A stretch of 64,000 bases of DNA, from NCBI GenBank assembly GCA_964609515.1, contig CAZSTZ010000006.1:7559-71558 (forward strand). The letters run 5' to 3'. The position numbers and the translations under genes were made by a program. Shown here one piece after another: positions 41,101 to 49,783 of the stretch. This DNA is from CALKCV01 sp964609515. GTDB taxonomy: Bacteria; Cyanobacteriota; Cyanobacteriia; Cyanobacteriales; Microcoleaceae. The notes under the pieces were generated by a model. It saw nothing but the letters and a program-made list of their open reading frames with translations. It searched no databases and was not told where the DNA came from. Numbering within the stretch: position 1 is the first letter of the stretch; every line of letters begins with the position of its first letter.

Positions 41101-43570
41101 GATATTCCGCTTCTTGTGCTGCTGTATAAACCTGAAAAGTGAATTGATAATTGCGACTCCAGCTATCGTCTCCCAGTAATTTTAATGCCAGCTTTAAATA
41201 ATTAAGATTAGCTTCATAAGCTGCGGATGCTTTTGCTTTTTTAGCGGCGATCGCGTTTAGTATTGCCAGTTCGTCTTTTTCCGTTCGAGCTGACAGTAAA
41301 TCGATGCCGAAATTTAATTGATTTACCAGAGCAAAAATATTATCTTCCCGTTCTTCAACCGTAGTATTTTCTAACAGCAATTGACCGATTTTTAAGTGAG
41401 TTTCTTTTTTCTGACTTTCGGGAATCAAAGAATAGGCAGCTTGCTGGACGCGATCGTGCAAAAATTTATAGTCAACTTTGACATCCCGCAACCGCGAAGT
41501 TTCATCTTCTGCAAAAACCAAGGGAATTTTATAAGCATCCGATCGCGGTAAAATCGACCCCGCCTCCAAGGCCGGCCACAAATAAGCGGCGGCGATGGTG
41601 GGAGGTTTCCCCAGAGCGATCGCCAACACCTCTAAATTAAATTGGTTGCCGATACAAGCGGCCAGTTTTAACACATCCTGGGTATCTTCCGGCAGCTTTT
41701 GAATATTTCTGGCCATCAATTCCACCACGTTATAATCGGCGATGCCAACAGCCTGAATTTCTTGGAGATTCCACTCCCACCCATTACCGACTCTATAAAC
41801 CAGCAACTTTTCCGAGTAAAGAGCTTTCAGCAGTTGAGTGGCGAAGAAAGGATTCCCTTGAGTTTTATTGAACGTTAAATCCGCCAAAGGGTCGGTTTTA
41901 GACTTAGCTGCTGTGGTGGCATCTGGGGGAGTTTCTGTCTCGCCCAAGGTTTCGGCTACTAATTGACGGACGTGTTGCAGTTGCAGGGGAGCGATCGCAA
42001 TCTCGTTCAGCACCCCGCAGTTTGCTTCGATCTTCTCGATCGCCCGAACTAACGGGTGAGTAGAACTTACCTCGTTATCGCGATAGGCACCGATAATTAA
42101 TAGATATTTGCTTTCCGAATCTGCCAGCAGCAATTCTAATAACTTCAAAGAGGCGCCATCTGCCCATTGCAAGTCATCTATAAACATTACTAAGGGATGT
42201 TCCTGCTGGCAAAATACGCTCGTAAACTGTTTAAATACCCGATTAAATCTGTTTTGGGATTCTGTCGGTCCCAATTGGGATACTTCTGGTTGAGAACCGA
42301 TTATTAATTCTACTTCGGGAATTACATCTATAATTACCCGACCGTTTTCGCCTACTGCCTCTAAGATTTTTTCCTTCCAAAGCTTAATTTTTTGAGAGCT
42401 TTCTGTTAATAATTGCTCGATTAATTCCGATACTGCTGTGGCGATCGCCGCGTAAGGAATATCCCGTTTATACTGGTCGAATTTGCCTGCTAAAAAATAC
42501 CCCCGCGCTTTCAATATTGGTTTGTGAACTTCATTAACTATAGCCGTTTTTCCTATCCCAGAATATCCCGCCACTAAAATGCCTTCGCTGCTTCCTTGAC
42601 TGACGCGAATAAATGCCTCCATGATAGCTGCTACTTCCCCTTCCCGACCGTAGAGTTTTTGGGGTATTAATAGTTGACTTCCTTTATCCTCTTGCCCCAG
42701 AGGAAATTCTTCTATTTTTCCGTTAGTTAAAAGTTGATTCAAACAGCTTTCTAAATCATGTTTTAGACCGGCGGCGCTTTGATATCTGTCTTCGGCGTTT
42801 TTGGCTAATAATTTCATTACAATATTAGAAACTGCCTTGGGAATTAAGCTATTTTTTGACTCGATATTTGTCTCTAGTCGGTCTGGCGGTACTGGCATTT
42901 TGGCAATATGACAGTGTACCAATTCCATCGGCTCCGTACTAATAAATGGCACTCTTCCAGTCAACATTTCATAGAAAGTCGCCCCCAAAGCGTAATAGTC
43001 GCAACGATAGTCGATAGAGCGATTCATTCTTCCCGTTTGTTCTGGGGCGATATAAGCGAGAGTTCCTTCTAATAGGTTAGGGTTAGCGATCGCTTGTTTG
43101 GAAACTTCTAAACGGGTAGCGATGCCGAAATCTGTTAGTTTTACTTGTCCCGTTTCGTAGTTAACAATAATATTTGATGGTTTTATGTCTTTATGAATTA
43201 TCGGAATTTTATGCAGTTCTCCTAAAGTTTCTACTACTGCAATAACTATCCGTAAAATTTCTCTTAGCTGTAATTTTTCCGATGTCAAAATTTCCTTGAG
43301 CGATCGCCCTACAAAATCTTCTAAAGCTAGAGCATAACCCAAACCATAAGTTTCTAAGCTATAACTTTTTACAACTCCAGGTATCTCTATATTTTTTGTC
43401 AGATTGTATTCTTGTTTAATGCTGGTAATTTCTTCGACGGTGGGATATTCTTTGGAGAGAATTTTTACAATAACCGGTCTATTATCCCGCTCTCTAGTGC
43501 CGCGATAAATTTTTGTATTAATTCCTGTTTTAATTTGTTCTGTAATTTTATATCCTGGCAATGAGATCAT
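38174..43570 (-). CDS. Hybrid Ser/Thr kinase-AAA ATPase-GAF-sensor histidine kinase
   Basis: This 1798-residue signalling giant has, in order, a Hanks-type Ser/Thr kinase (about 1-270; IHKDIKPSNIIV, LTDFGIATRL, GTLAYIAPEQTGRMN) and an AAA/NACHT-like ATPase with P-loop GYSGIGKTAIVNEV (about 330) and FIDDLQWADGASLKLLELLL. A long TPR-like helical region follows (about 800-1300), then GAF (about 1330-1490), a coiled coil, and a HisKA-HATPase module (GNLVAGIAHEINNPVGF, phospho-His near 1540; DNGPGISEEVQQRLFDHLFTTKPVGKGTGLGLSI). Such hybrids are typical of filamentous cyanobacteria (HstK-like). All catalytic motifs look intact. No response regulator is adjacent. Confidence 0.93.
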   Translation of the reverse strand: MISLPGYKITEQIKTGINTKIYRGTRERDNRPVIVKILSKEYPTVEEITSIKQEYNLTKNIEIPGVVKSYSLETYGLGYALALEDFVGRSLKEILTSEKLQLREILRIVIAVVETLGELHKIPIIHKDIKPSNIIVNYETGQVKLTDFGIATRLEVSKQAIANPNLLEGTLAYIAPEQTGRMNRSIDYRCDYYALGATFYEMLTGRVPFISTEPMELVHCHIAKMPVPPDRLETNIESKNSLIPKAVSNIVMKLLAKNAEDRYQSAAGLKHDLESCLNQLLTNGKIEEFPLGQEDKGSQLLIPQKLYGREGEVAAIMEAFIRVSQGSSEGILVAGYSGIGKTAIVNEVHKPILKARGYFLAGKFDQYKRDIPYAAIATAVSELIEQLLTESSQKIKLWKEKILEAVGENGRVIIDVIPEVELIIGSQPEVSQLGPTESQNRFNRVFKQFTSVFCQQEHPLVMFIDDLQWADGASLKLLELLLADSESKYLLIIGAYRDNEVSSTHPLVRAIEKIEANCGVLNEIAIAPLQLQHVRQLVAETLGETETPPDATTAAKSKTDPLADLTFNKTQGNPFFATQLLKALYSEKLLVYRVGNGWEWNLQEIQAVGIADYNVVELMARNIQKLPEDTQDVLKLAACIGNQFNLEVLAIALGKPPTIAAAYLWPALEAGSILPRSDAYKIPLVFAEDETSRLRDVKVDYKFLHDRVQQAAYSLIPESQKKETHLKIGQLLLENTTVEEREDNIFALVNQLNFGIDLLSARTEKDELAILNAIAAKKAKASAAYEANLNYLKLALKLLGDDSWSRNYQFTFQVYTAAQEAEYLNGNFDAADLLAEAALRQAKNILDKVKVYEIKIESAIARSQQQKAVEMGEEIIEMLGLTLEDEAPKIEVAIEDLANLPEMTDAYKLAAMGILDFISTAAFTINSDKCIKIYFTKLKLSVEHGNSRFSATSYMDYGFLCVSKGDIETGYRFGKLGLKLSERFDVKRQKSTILMMFNSTIRHWKEHLRETLESLVDTFQTGLEMGELTYSGYAILIYGNHLFSTGEELELVEREQQKYLEKLQQLKLEYHVVYGSIGRQLSLNLLGRYENVLKLVGEAFNEDEIVPILLENSIATSLTYFYVAKTILCYSFKEPEEAIFHAQQFPKYKLGATGFIKTSQHNFYYSLALLAACRTVSESQQEEYLAIVEGNQKEMKNWAEHAPMNYQHKYALVEAEKARVLGKKWEAAELYETAIKGAVEQNYDREEALAKELAGEFYLSNAQENLARFYLIESYYGYIRWGAKAKVRDLEKRYPQFISQVIERNTQNIPMDATVTALSTTNSGGWQLLDLPTVIKASQAISREIILEKLLEALMKIIIENVGARKGILILENSEHKGAETSKEIWEYSEALGMGGICELTPNALGEKLPIAALNYVTATQKDLVVNDAATAPKFAADPYVRKHQPKSILCAPLINRGKAIATIYLENNLIKGAFTRERLALLKMLCSQAAISLENAKLYQDLQASNGELQKSLKELKEAQIQLVQSEKMSALGNLVAGIAHEINNPVGFISGNLKAVSEYVEELFEGIRLYQRFYPEVIPELEAEIEAIDLDYLEEDLPQLISSMKAATDRIAEISKSMRTFSRGDAEKKVEFDIHEGIDSTLVILKHRFKANSTRPEIQVVKEYGSLPKVLCYPGPLNQVFMNLISNAIDALEESNAVRSYNAIATNPNRIILRTRLLLGENTVEIRIADNGPGISEEVQQRLFDHLFTTKPVGKGTGLGLSIARNIVEEKHGGKLRVTSRLGEGAEFAIVLPIGN

Positions 43571-43933
43571 AATTTTCTGTTTGCTACAAATCTTCAGCTT
43601 TTTTGTCGATTAATCATGCACCTTTTGGCTCAACTTTTGAATTAAATTATAGCATTATAAGTGGTTTTTATCTAAAAATTGTTGCGATCGAAAACAACAA
43701 CAAAAGTGATTTCGATCGCTGCTTTTTTTCCGTTCTTGTTTTAAAGGGGTTTCCAAAGTTAGAAGACCCTTCCTTTATTATATTCTAGCAAATCTACGTT
43801 GTTGAAAAAGAAACCCGGTAATTTCGGCAAAACCGGGTTTCTGAGATACGACCCGTAGAGCAGGCATCTTGCCTGTTAGGCATCTTGCCTGTTAGGTATT
43901 TTGCTTGTTTGCCTGTTAGCTCTATTACCTGTT
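43571..43933. other. Gap upstream of the hybrid kinase with palindromic repeats
   Basis: The promoter of the hybrid kinase should lie here but was not recognised. The gap holds a GAAACCCGG hairpin (43809-43842) and, at 43857-43936, a tandem array of (GGCATCTTGCCTGTTA)-type units bounded by GTAGAGCAGG and CCTGTTCTACC, an expanded member of the GAACAGGC palindrome family. No ORF is convincing. Confidence 0.55.
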
Positions 43934-44809
43934 CTACCGCAAGCGAGCAACATTAGTGAGAACAGTTAGAGGACCGTGCTGCTTGAGAGCATTCAACCGA
44001 TCCTCGTTTCGCACAAAAAGAGCGCCGGCAAATCCCAAAGAGTTAACAGAAATAGAATCGAAGTCCTCGCGCGATCGCGGCACTAACAACATCCACTCCC
44101 GCGTCGCCAGCAAATTATAAGCATCGTCCTTTTCTTTGACGCCCGTCATCCGCAGGAGATTTAAGTAAGATTCTAGAGTTGCTTCGGCGGTTTCTGTGGA
44201 AGGCAAACTGGGGTCTAATTTAGCGATCGCGTGCAAAAAAGGAAAATCCGGCATAGTGCCGACATCCCCCTCGAACTCGGCAGCAGCGATCGCCGCTTCT
44301 ATCGGTATAGACTCTCCTTCCGGTACCAGGGGCAATGGAACTAACTGTAAATGTTTGTGTCGTTGAGAAGCGCCGGCAGTTTTACCGCTATTATAAAATA
44401 CCAAACCGTCGATTTCTGCCAAACAGGCCCACATTGCTTGAAAATCTGCCAAATTTAATAAGTTTTCCTGTTCCTCAAACTCTCGGGTAACGATGAGGAG
44501 GTGGTTGTCGATAACGTTATATTTATTGAGCAAGCACAGGTGGAACTCGGAAATGTTCGCTACAAATAAATCTTCTTCGTAGGGCAGGAAGGGGTTAAAG
44601 TTCTTATCTTTTTTTTCTTGCTTTTTGGCTTTATCTTTGCGGGCGAGGTTAGAGGATATCCTTACCATAAAGCGAATGTTACCATCTTCGACGAATTGAT
44701 AATCTGTAGGTATCGGTTGGAGGGCGCCGCATTGGAGGGCATGAGTTGTTCGTTGGGTGACTTTTTCTGCGAGAGTGCCTGGTTTTAAGATTAGTTTTGT
44801 TTGGGACAT
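43934..44809 (-). CDS. Ap4A phosphorylase-like ATP adenylyltransferase
   Basis: The 291-residue protein matches the Apa1/Apa2-type HIT superfamily branch, which cleaves diadenosine tetraphosphate phosphorolytically. The catalytic motif is HxHxQ (SQRHKHLQLVPLPL). The conserved NPFLPYEEDLFV and NKYNVIDNHLLIVTREFEEQENLLN segments precede it, and VLTNVARLR closes the chain. A Lys-rich loop (ARKDKAKKQEKKDKN) sits near residue 60. Ap4A turnover is linked to stress signalling and, in cyanobacteria, these enzymes can also act on ADP-sulfate; that is family knowledge. It is divergent from the aminotransferase. Confidence 0.92.
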   Translation of the reverse strand: MSQTKLILKPGTLAEKVTQRTTHALQCGALQPIPTDYQFVEDGNIRFMVRISSNLARKDKAKKQEKKDKNFNPFLPYEEDLFVANISEFHLCLLNKYNVIDNHLLIVTREFEEQENLLNLADFQAMWACLAEIDGLVFYNSGKTAGASQRHKHLQLVPLPLVPEGESIPIEAAIAAAEFEGDVGTMPDFPFLHAIAKLDPSLPSTETAEATLESYLNLLRMTGVKEKDDAYNLLATREWMLLVPRSREDFDSISVNSLGFAGALFVRNEDRLNALKQHGPLTVLTNVARLR

Positions 44810-45009
44810 TGTTAATTGTTTAGTTAAAGTTTAACGCTTTTTGTCAATTGTCAATTGTCAATTGTTAATTGTTCGGTGAAAGTTTTTTTGCTTGCTATGA
44901 GATGCTCCCGAACGCTTTTTATTGTAGCATGAATTTTTTATTAAAGACGCGCCATGATATAATTATTTGGTGCTACTAATAATTGGTGCGCGGTGCGCAC
45001 CCTACAATC

Positions 45010-46197
45010 ATGGAATCCGATTTAAAAATTGATTTTGCTTCCAGAATGAACCTTTTAAAAAGCGAGTCTGCTTTTGAGGTTTTGAGTAAAGCTAAAGCTC
45101 TCGAAGCTCGAGGCAAACATATTATTCATTTAGAAATAGGACAGCCAAATTTTCCGACTCCAGCTAATATTTGCGAGGCTGCTTTTAAAGCAATGAAAGA
45201 TGGTTTTACTGGCTATACTCAGGCTGCCGGTTTGTTAGAATTTCGCGAAGTTATAGCCGAAAATATCGCTAAAACTCGCGGGGTTTCTGTCAGCCCAGAA
45301 GAAGTTGTAGTTACTCCTGGGGCGAAACCAATTATCTTTTTTACTTTATTGGCATTAATTGATGCTGGAGATGAGGTAATTTATCCCAATCCCGGTTTCC
45401 CTACTTACGCATCGACGATTAATTTTGTCGGCGGTAAAGCGGTAGCTTTGCCTTTATTAGAAGAGGTAGATTTTCGGTTTAAAATTGAAGATTTAGAGCG
45501 GGCAATTTCTCCGAAAACAAAATTATTAATTCTCAACTCTCCCCAAAATCCTACTGGAGGGTTTTTAACGGCGGAAGATTTAAAGGCGATCGCTTCTTTA
45601 GCTACCAAACACAATTTCTATATCCTCGCAGACGAAATCTATTCCCGCATTCTCTACGATACCGAACATCAAAGCATTATTAGTCTCCCAGGAATGAAAG
45701 AAAGAACCATTTTAATCGACGGTCATTCTAAAACTTATGCCATGACCGGTTGGCGGTTGGGTTATGGAATTGCCCCTAAAGCTATTGCCAAACAAATAGA
45801 ATTATTAACAATTAATTCTAATTCCTGCACTTGCGCTTTTACTCAAATTGCCGGCATCGAAGCAATTAAAAATGGCGATGATTTTGTCAGAGAAATGGTG
45901 GCAGAATTTAAAAAACGTCGCGATGTTTTGGTGGCTGGTTTGAATGAAATTCCAGGAGTTTCCTGCTTGCAACCTCCCGGTGCTTTTTATGTCTTTCCTT
46001 CTGTAAAGAATTTGCCTTTAAGTTGTAGTAAACTGGCTGACTATTTATTAGAAGAAGGGGGAGTGGCCGTTTTAGCGGGGAGCAGTTTTGGCGAGTTTGG
46101 CGCTGGGTATTTGCGACTTTCTTATGCTAATTCTCTGGAGAATATTACTATCGCTATCCAGAGGATGAAAGAGGCGATCGCCCAAATTAATAATTAA
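45010..46197 (+). CDS. PLP-dependent aminotransferase (aspartate aminotransferase class I)
   Basis: I choose the ATG at 45010 (MESDLKIDFASRM); a TTG nine codons earlier falls in repeat-like sequence. The 395-residue protein has the fold type I features: GQPNFPTPANI, YTQAAGLLEFREVIAE, TPGAKPIIFFTLLALIDAGDEVIYPNPGFPTY, NSPQNPTGGF, LADEIYSRILYD, and the PLP Lys in DGHSKTYAMTGWRLGY. C-terminal LRLSYANS has the carboxylate-binding Arg. It transfers amino groups between amino and keto acids; the donor cannot be told from sequence. It is divergent from the Ap4A phosphorylase gene. Confidence 0.93.
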   Translation: MESDLKIDFASRMNLLKSESAFEVLSKAKALEARGKHIIHLEIGQPNFPTPANICEAAFKAMKDGFTGYTQAAGLLEFREVIAENIAKTRGVSVSPEEVVVTPGAKPIIFFTLLALIDAGDEVIYPNPGFPTYASTINFVGGKAVALPLLEEVDFRFKIEDLERAISPKTKLLILNSPQNPTGGFLTAEDLKAIASLATKHNFYILADEIYSRILYDTEHQSIISLPGMKERTILIDGHSKTYAMTGWRLGYGIAPKAIAKQIELLTINSNSCTCAFTQIAGIEAIKNGDDFVREMVAEFKKRRDVLVAGLNEIPGVSCLQPPGAFYVFPSVKNLPLSCSKLADYLLEEGGVAVLAGSSFGEFGAGYLRLSYANSLENITIAIQRMKEAIAQINN

Positions 46198-46419
46198 CAA
46201 TTAATAATTAATAATTAACAATTAACAATTCACCTTCTCCTCCCGCATCCAAAAGGGGGGCGAGGGGGGATTTTCCGCCGAGCTGTCATAACGCCATTAC
46301 CCGTTACCCATCACCTATTGCCCAGAATCATAAAATTTTTCTTAAGAAATTGGGGTTGGGGCGATCGCTCCTTTATAGTCTAAGATGGTTTTAAGAAAAA
46401 TCTAAATAGATAATCCCTT
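46198..46419. repeat. Heptamer and TTACCC repeat region
   Basis: AATTAAC heptamers (about 46193-46230) are followed by a 'gcgaggggggatttt' segment and CCATTACCCGTTACCCATCACC (about 46292-46313). No gene is supported. Confidence 0.6.
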
Positions 46420-46647
46420 GTAGGTTGGGTGAAGTGAAACGGAACCCAACAATAATATTGTCTTCTTGGATATTTCTAAAATCCTGTCCTACATGGAGTT
46501 ACAAAAATCAGCAATTTTATGACAGAAAAACAGTCCGTAGGTTGGGTGAAGTGAAACGGAACCCAACAATAATATTGTCTTCTTGGATATTTCTAAAATC
46601 CTGTCCTACATGGAGTTAAAAAATCAGCAATTTTATGACAGAAAAAC
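46420..46647 (+). repeat. Tandem 112-bp duplication of the cupin gene 5' region
   Basis: 46420-46531 and 46537-46647 are the same sequence apart from one single-base indel, separated by AGTCC. Each copy begins with the GTAGGTTGGGTGAAG repeat and ends ATGACAGAAAAAC, the first four codons of the cupin gene. In the first copy this start leads to an 11-codon peptide (MTEKQSVGWVK, stop TGA, 46519-46554). In the second it leads to the full gene at 46635. Confidence 0.9.
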
Positions 46648-47159
46648 CAACAAACAAAACCAACTCAATTCCCCATCTTTTAAAAGCTAGCGACATAGAA
46701 GCTATGCCCGAAAAGATGAAAGTTCATCCGATAAATAAAGAAGCAGTCCGCCATACCAAATTCCTCAGCGATGCCCTGGAAATGAAAAATTTAGGGATTA
46801 GATTGGTGCGGGTGGAACCGGGTAAGGAAACTACTCAATTTCACTTTCACTACCACGAGGAAGAGTTTATTTACATTATTTCTGGTAAGGGCATAGCTCA
46901 AATTGGCGAACAGGAAATAGAAATAGCAGCGGGAGATTTTATGGGTTTTACTGCCCCATCTTTGCCCCACGCTATGAAGAATACTTCTGATGAGGATTTG
47001 GTTTATTTAATGGGAGGGGAACGAAATAATTTTGATATTGCGGATTATCCAAAAACCGAACAAAGGTTGATTCGATTTAATGGGGAACGTAAATTAGTAG
47101 ATTGGCAAGATTTGAAGGAGTTTAGAAAGGTTCCAGAAGAAGATTGTCCGAGAAATTAA
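46635..47159 (+). CDS. Cupin-domain protein
   Basis: The 174-residue single-cupin protein shows motif 1 (TQFHFHYHEEEFIYIISGKGIAQIG) with metal-binding His/His/Glu, and motif 2 (GDFMGFTAPSLPHAMKNTSDED) with the third His. Function within the superfamily is open: it may be an enzyme, a sugar isomerase-like protein or a metal-dependent sensor. The start and upstream 100 bp are duplicated in tandem. No Shine-Dalgarno is seen before either ATG. It lies 151 bp upstream of purH on the same strand, with a GTAGGTTGGG arm between. Confidence 0.88.
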   Translation: MTEKPTNKTNSIPHLLKASDIEAMPEKMKVHPINKEAVRHTKFLSDALEMKNLGIRLVRVEPGKETTQFHFHYHEEEFIYIISGKGIAQIGEQEIEIAAGDFMGFTAPSLPHAMKNTSDEDLVYLMGGERNNFDIADYPKTEQRLIRFNGERKLVDWQDLKEFRKVPEEDCPRN

Positions 47160-47310
47160 AAGCTTTCTTTTGTCATTGCCAGGGGTTGGAAAAATGAGTT
47201 GAGAAGATGTTGGGTTGCGTTTCACTCCACCCAACCTACAAAAAAATCTAACCCCTTCTCGCAATGGCAAAAAAAGATTTATTCTTAAAATATTTTGGAG
47301 GAATTAATTA

Positions 47311-48921
47311 ATGGCACGTTTGGCTTTATTGAGCGTATCAAATAAAATCGGTTTGACAGATTTGGCGCGGAGTTTGGTCGAGGAATTTGATTATGAAATA
47401 GTTAGCAGCGGCGGTACTGCTAAAACTTTAAAAGATGCGGGAATTGCCGTTAAAAAAGTTTCCGACTATACCGGTTCGCCAGAAATTTTGGGGGGGCGAG
47501 TAAAAACTCTTCACCCGCGCATTCATGGAGGCATTTTGGCGCGGCGAGATGTTCCTCAAGATTTGGAGGAATTGACCGCTAACGATATTCGCCCGATAGA
47601 TTTGGTGGTAGTGAATTTATATCCTTTTGAGGAAACCATCGCTAAAGAAGGAGTAACTCTGCCAGAGGCGATCGAACAAATCGATATCGGCGGGCCGACA
47701 TTGTTGCGGGCGGCGGCGAAAAACTTCGCCCATTTAACGGTTTTATCTAACCCCTCCCAATACGATAGTTACTTAGAAGAGTTGCGCCAAAACGGCGGGG
47801 AGGCATCTATAGAGTTTCGGCAAAAGTGCGCTTTGGCGGGTTTCCAACATACGGCGGCCTACGATCGCTCTATTTCCGCTTATCTGGAAGGGCAAACCGA
47901 CGACACCGCCGAGACATATACTCTCTCCGGCACCAAGCGCCAAACTTTGCGTTACGGAGAAAACCCCCACCAGACCGCTGCTTGGTATCAAACCGGTTCG
48001 ACTCCCACTGGTTGGGCGGCAAGCAAGATTCTCCAAGGGAAGGAATTAAGTTACAATAACTTGGTTGACTTGGAGGCCGCCCGACGGATAATTACTGAGT
48101 TTGTCTCTCGGGGCGTCGCTCGGCCAGGCAAGTTTAGCGACAGCGATGTTGCTTTCTCCGAGCGCCAGGAAGCAGCTAACGACGAGCCCGCCGTGGCAAT
48201 TCTCAAACATACCAATCCTTGCGGGGTAGCGATCGCCCCAACCCTCGCGGAAGCTTACGAAAGAGCTTTTGCCGGCGACTCGGTTTCTGCTTTTGGCGGC
48301 ATCGTCGCTTTAAATCGTCCTCTGGATGCTGCCACTGCCACTGCTTTAACTAAGACGTTTTTAGAATGCGTGGTGGCGCCGGGTTGCGAGGCGGAAGCGG
48401 AGGAAATTATTAAAGCTAAGTCAAAATTGCGGGTGTTGCTGCTGCCAGAGATGAAACGCGGGGGCCCCGGAGTGGTGAAGGCGATCGCTGGCGGTTTTTT
48501 GGTACAGGCATCCGACGATGCCGACGACGATCCGGACCGGTGGGAGGTTGCCACGGAGAAAAAACCGACTCCCGAACAGTTGGCAGAGTTGTTGTTTGCC
48601 TGGAAGGTTGCCAAGCACGTTAAGTCTAATGCGATCGTGGTAACGCGCGATCGCGCCACTGTCGGTATCGGTGCCGGTCAAATGAACCGCGTCGGCGCGG
48701 CGAAAATTGCTTTGGAGCAAGCGGGAGAGAAGGCCAAAGGGGGGATTTTAGCTAGCGATGGGTTTTTCCCTTTTGACGATTCCGTGCGGACTGCGGCGGC
48801 GGCTGGGATAAGTGCTATAGTTCAACCTGGGGGCAGCATTCGCGATAAGGATTCTGTTGCTGCCGCTAACGAGTTGGGTTTGGTGATGGTTTTGACTGGA
48901 GTGCGTCACTTTTTGCATTAG
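47311..48921 (+). CDS. purH: Bifunctional AICAR transformylase/IMP cyclohydrolase PurH
   Basis: PurH performs the last two steps of IMP synthesis. The 536-residue protein has the N-terminal cyclohydrolase domain (about 1-195; LALLSVSNKIGLTDLA, SSGGTAKTL, VKTLHPRIHGGILARRD, DLVVVNLYPFEETI). The C-terminal transformylase domain (LRYGENPHQTAAWY, ILKHTNPCGVAIA with the K-H catalytic pair, GDSVSAFGGIVALNRP, FFPFDDSVRTAAAAGISAIVQPGGSIRDKDSV) is also complete. A strong GGAGGA precedes the ATG. The length is slightly above the usual 510-530 because of a short insertion near 265-285 (FSDSDVAFSERQEA). Confidence 0.97.
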   Translation: MARLALLSVSNKIGLTDLARSLVEEFDYEIVSSGGTAKTLKDAGIAVKKVSDYTGSPEILGGRVKTLHPRIHGGILARRDVPQDLEELTANDIRPIDLVVVNLYPFEETIAKEGVTLPEAIEQIDIGGPTLLRAAAKNFAHLTVLSNPSQYDSYLEELRQNGGEASIEFRQKCALAGFQHTAAYDRSISAYLEGQTDDTAETYTLSGTKRQTLRYGENPHQTAAWYQTGSTPTGWAASKILQGKELSYNNLVDLEAARRIITEFVSRGVARPGKFSDSDVAFSERQEAANDEPAVAILKHTNPCGVAIAPTLAEAYERAFAGDSVSAFGGIVALNRPLDAATATALTKTFLECVVAPGCEAEAEEIIKAKSKLRVLLLPEMKRGGPGVVKAIAGGFLVQASDDADDDPDRWEVATEKKPTPEQLAELLFAWKVAKHVKSNAIVVTRDRATVGIGAGQMNRVGAAKIALEQAGEKAKGGILASDGFFPFDDSVRTAAAAGISAIVQPGGSIRDKDSVAAANELGLVMVLTGVRHFLH

Positions 48922-49086
48922 GTAATTGTTAATTGTCAATTGTTAATTGGCAATTAACAACAAGGTTATGTTATAATTCAGTTTATTTAAGAGGGTTTTC
49001 GGGAGGACAAAAAACTGGAGAATCCATCAATAGATCCATAGGAGCAAAAGCTATTCAGAGAACGCACTGGGGCAGAAATAGCTGAA

Positions 49087-49356
49087 ATGCGAGAGTATAT
49101 GACTGAGTGGGAATCATCCACATACACTAGCGTGGCCCACAGTATTTGGGAACACTCTTTGAGAAAAGGTTTCGAGCCTTTGAAATATCTTAGAAAAGCC
49201 CACAATTTTAATAAAAAAGGAGCGAGGCGAGTTCCCAAGGCAGGGTATAGCAGCCATGGTTCGGCAGTTTATAAAAAAGGTAGCGAATACTTGTATGTTA
49301 GACCTGATGTTTTTGGTAGCGAAAAAATTGTAACTTATGGAGTAAACGATGACTAA
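49087..49356 (+). CDS. Toxin-like protein, possible BECR-fold RNase module
   Basis: This 89-residue protein is not named. Its pattern (SIWEHSLRKGFEPLKYLRKAHNF, then GSAVYKKGSEYLYVRPD, ending KIVTYGVNDD) resembles C-terminal toxin modules of polymorphic toxins with the barnase/EndoU/colicin E5/RelE fold, which share a His-containing helix, a 'YLRKA' helix and a final 'TY' strand. Its stop overlaps the next gene by eight bases. In the same frame the next upstream stop is at 49039-49041, so no delivery domain is attached. It may be an orphan toxin tail or a stand-alone toxin. The assignment is pattern-based. Confidence 0.45.
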   Translation: MREYMTEWESSTYTSVAHSIWEHSLRKGFEPLKYLRKAHNFNKKGARRVPKAGYSSHGSAVYKKGSEYLYVRPDVFGSEKIVTYGVNDD

Positions 49357-49768
49357 AACAACCCTGAAAAATTACAGCGCGATCGAGGTTACGAAAAACC
49401 AGATCGGCAAACTCTTAGACCAATTAATAGTTTGCGAACGTAACACTAAGGAAGAGCGCAAACGCTTGCTGCCAGAGTGGCAGCAAGCAGAAGATTTTAC
49501 CGTCTTAGATGAAATGGAAATGTTAACGGCGGACATCAGAGGATATGCCAGTCAAGTCAATATTTCTGGCGGGATAAAAAATGAAAATGAAGCAATTCAA
49601 AGACTAGAAAATCTGCAAGTTTTCCAGAAAAAAAGCATAGCTGACTGGTACTTTAATACTGAGGAGGGAGACTACTTGCAAATCAAGCTTTATCTTTCTT
49701 TGTTAGATTATCTTCGCCTTTTAGTTCTCAAATATCTCCAACTTCTCCCAACGCCAGAGGAAAAATAG
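49349..49768 (+). CDS. Helical protein overlapping the toxin-like gene, candidate immunity/antitoxin
   Basis: The 139-residue product has no recognised family. It is predicted largely alpha-helical and acidic (EVTKNQIGKLLDQLIVCERNTKEERKRLLPEWQQAEDF, DEMEMLTADIRGYASQV, ending in LYLSLLDYLRLLVLKYLQLLP). Its ATG lies inside the last codons of the upstream gene (overlap 49349-49356), the spacing common to toxin-immunity and toxin-antitoxin pairs. A MITE-like element begins 15 bp after its stop. The immunity role is inferred from overlap and from the toxin-like neighbour. Confidence 0.45.
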   Translation: MTKTTLKNYSAIEVTKNQIGKLLDQLIVCERNTKEERKRLLPEWQQAEDFTVLDEMEMLTADIRGYASQVNISGGIKNENEAIQRLENLQVFQKKSIADWYFNTEEGDYLQIKLYLSLLDYLRLLVLKYLQLLPTPEEK

Positions 49769-49783
49769 AGAGTAAGTTTTAGT

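Noticed and set aside
46425..46619. 64-codon frame with an internal peptide repeat
   Set aside because: The peptide repeat only reflects the 112-bp tandem DNA duplication; it reads across the GTAGGTTGGG repeat and has no start signal.
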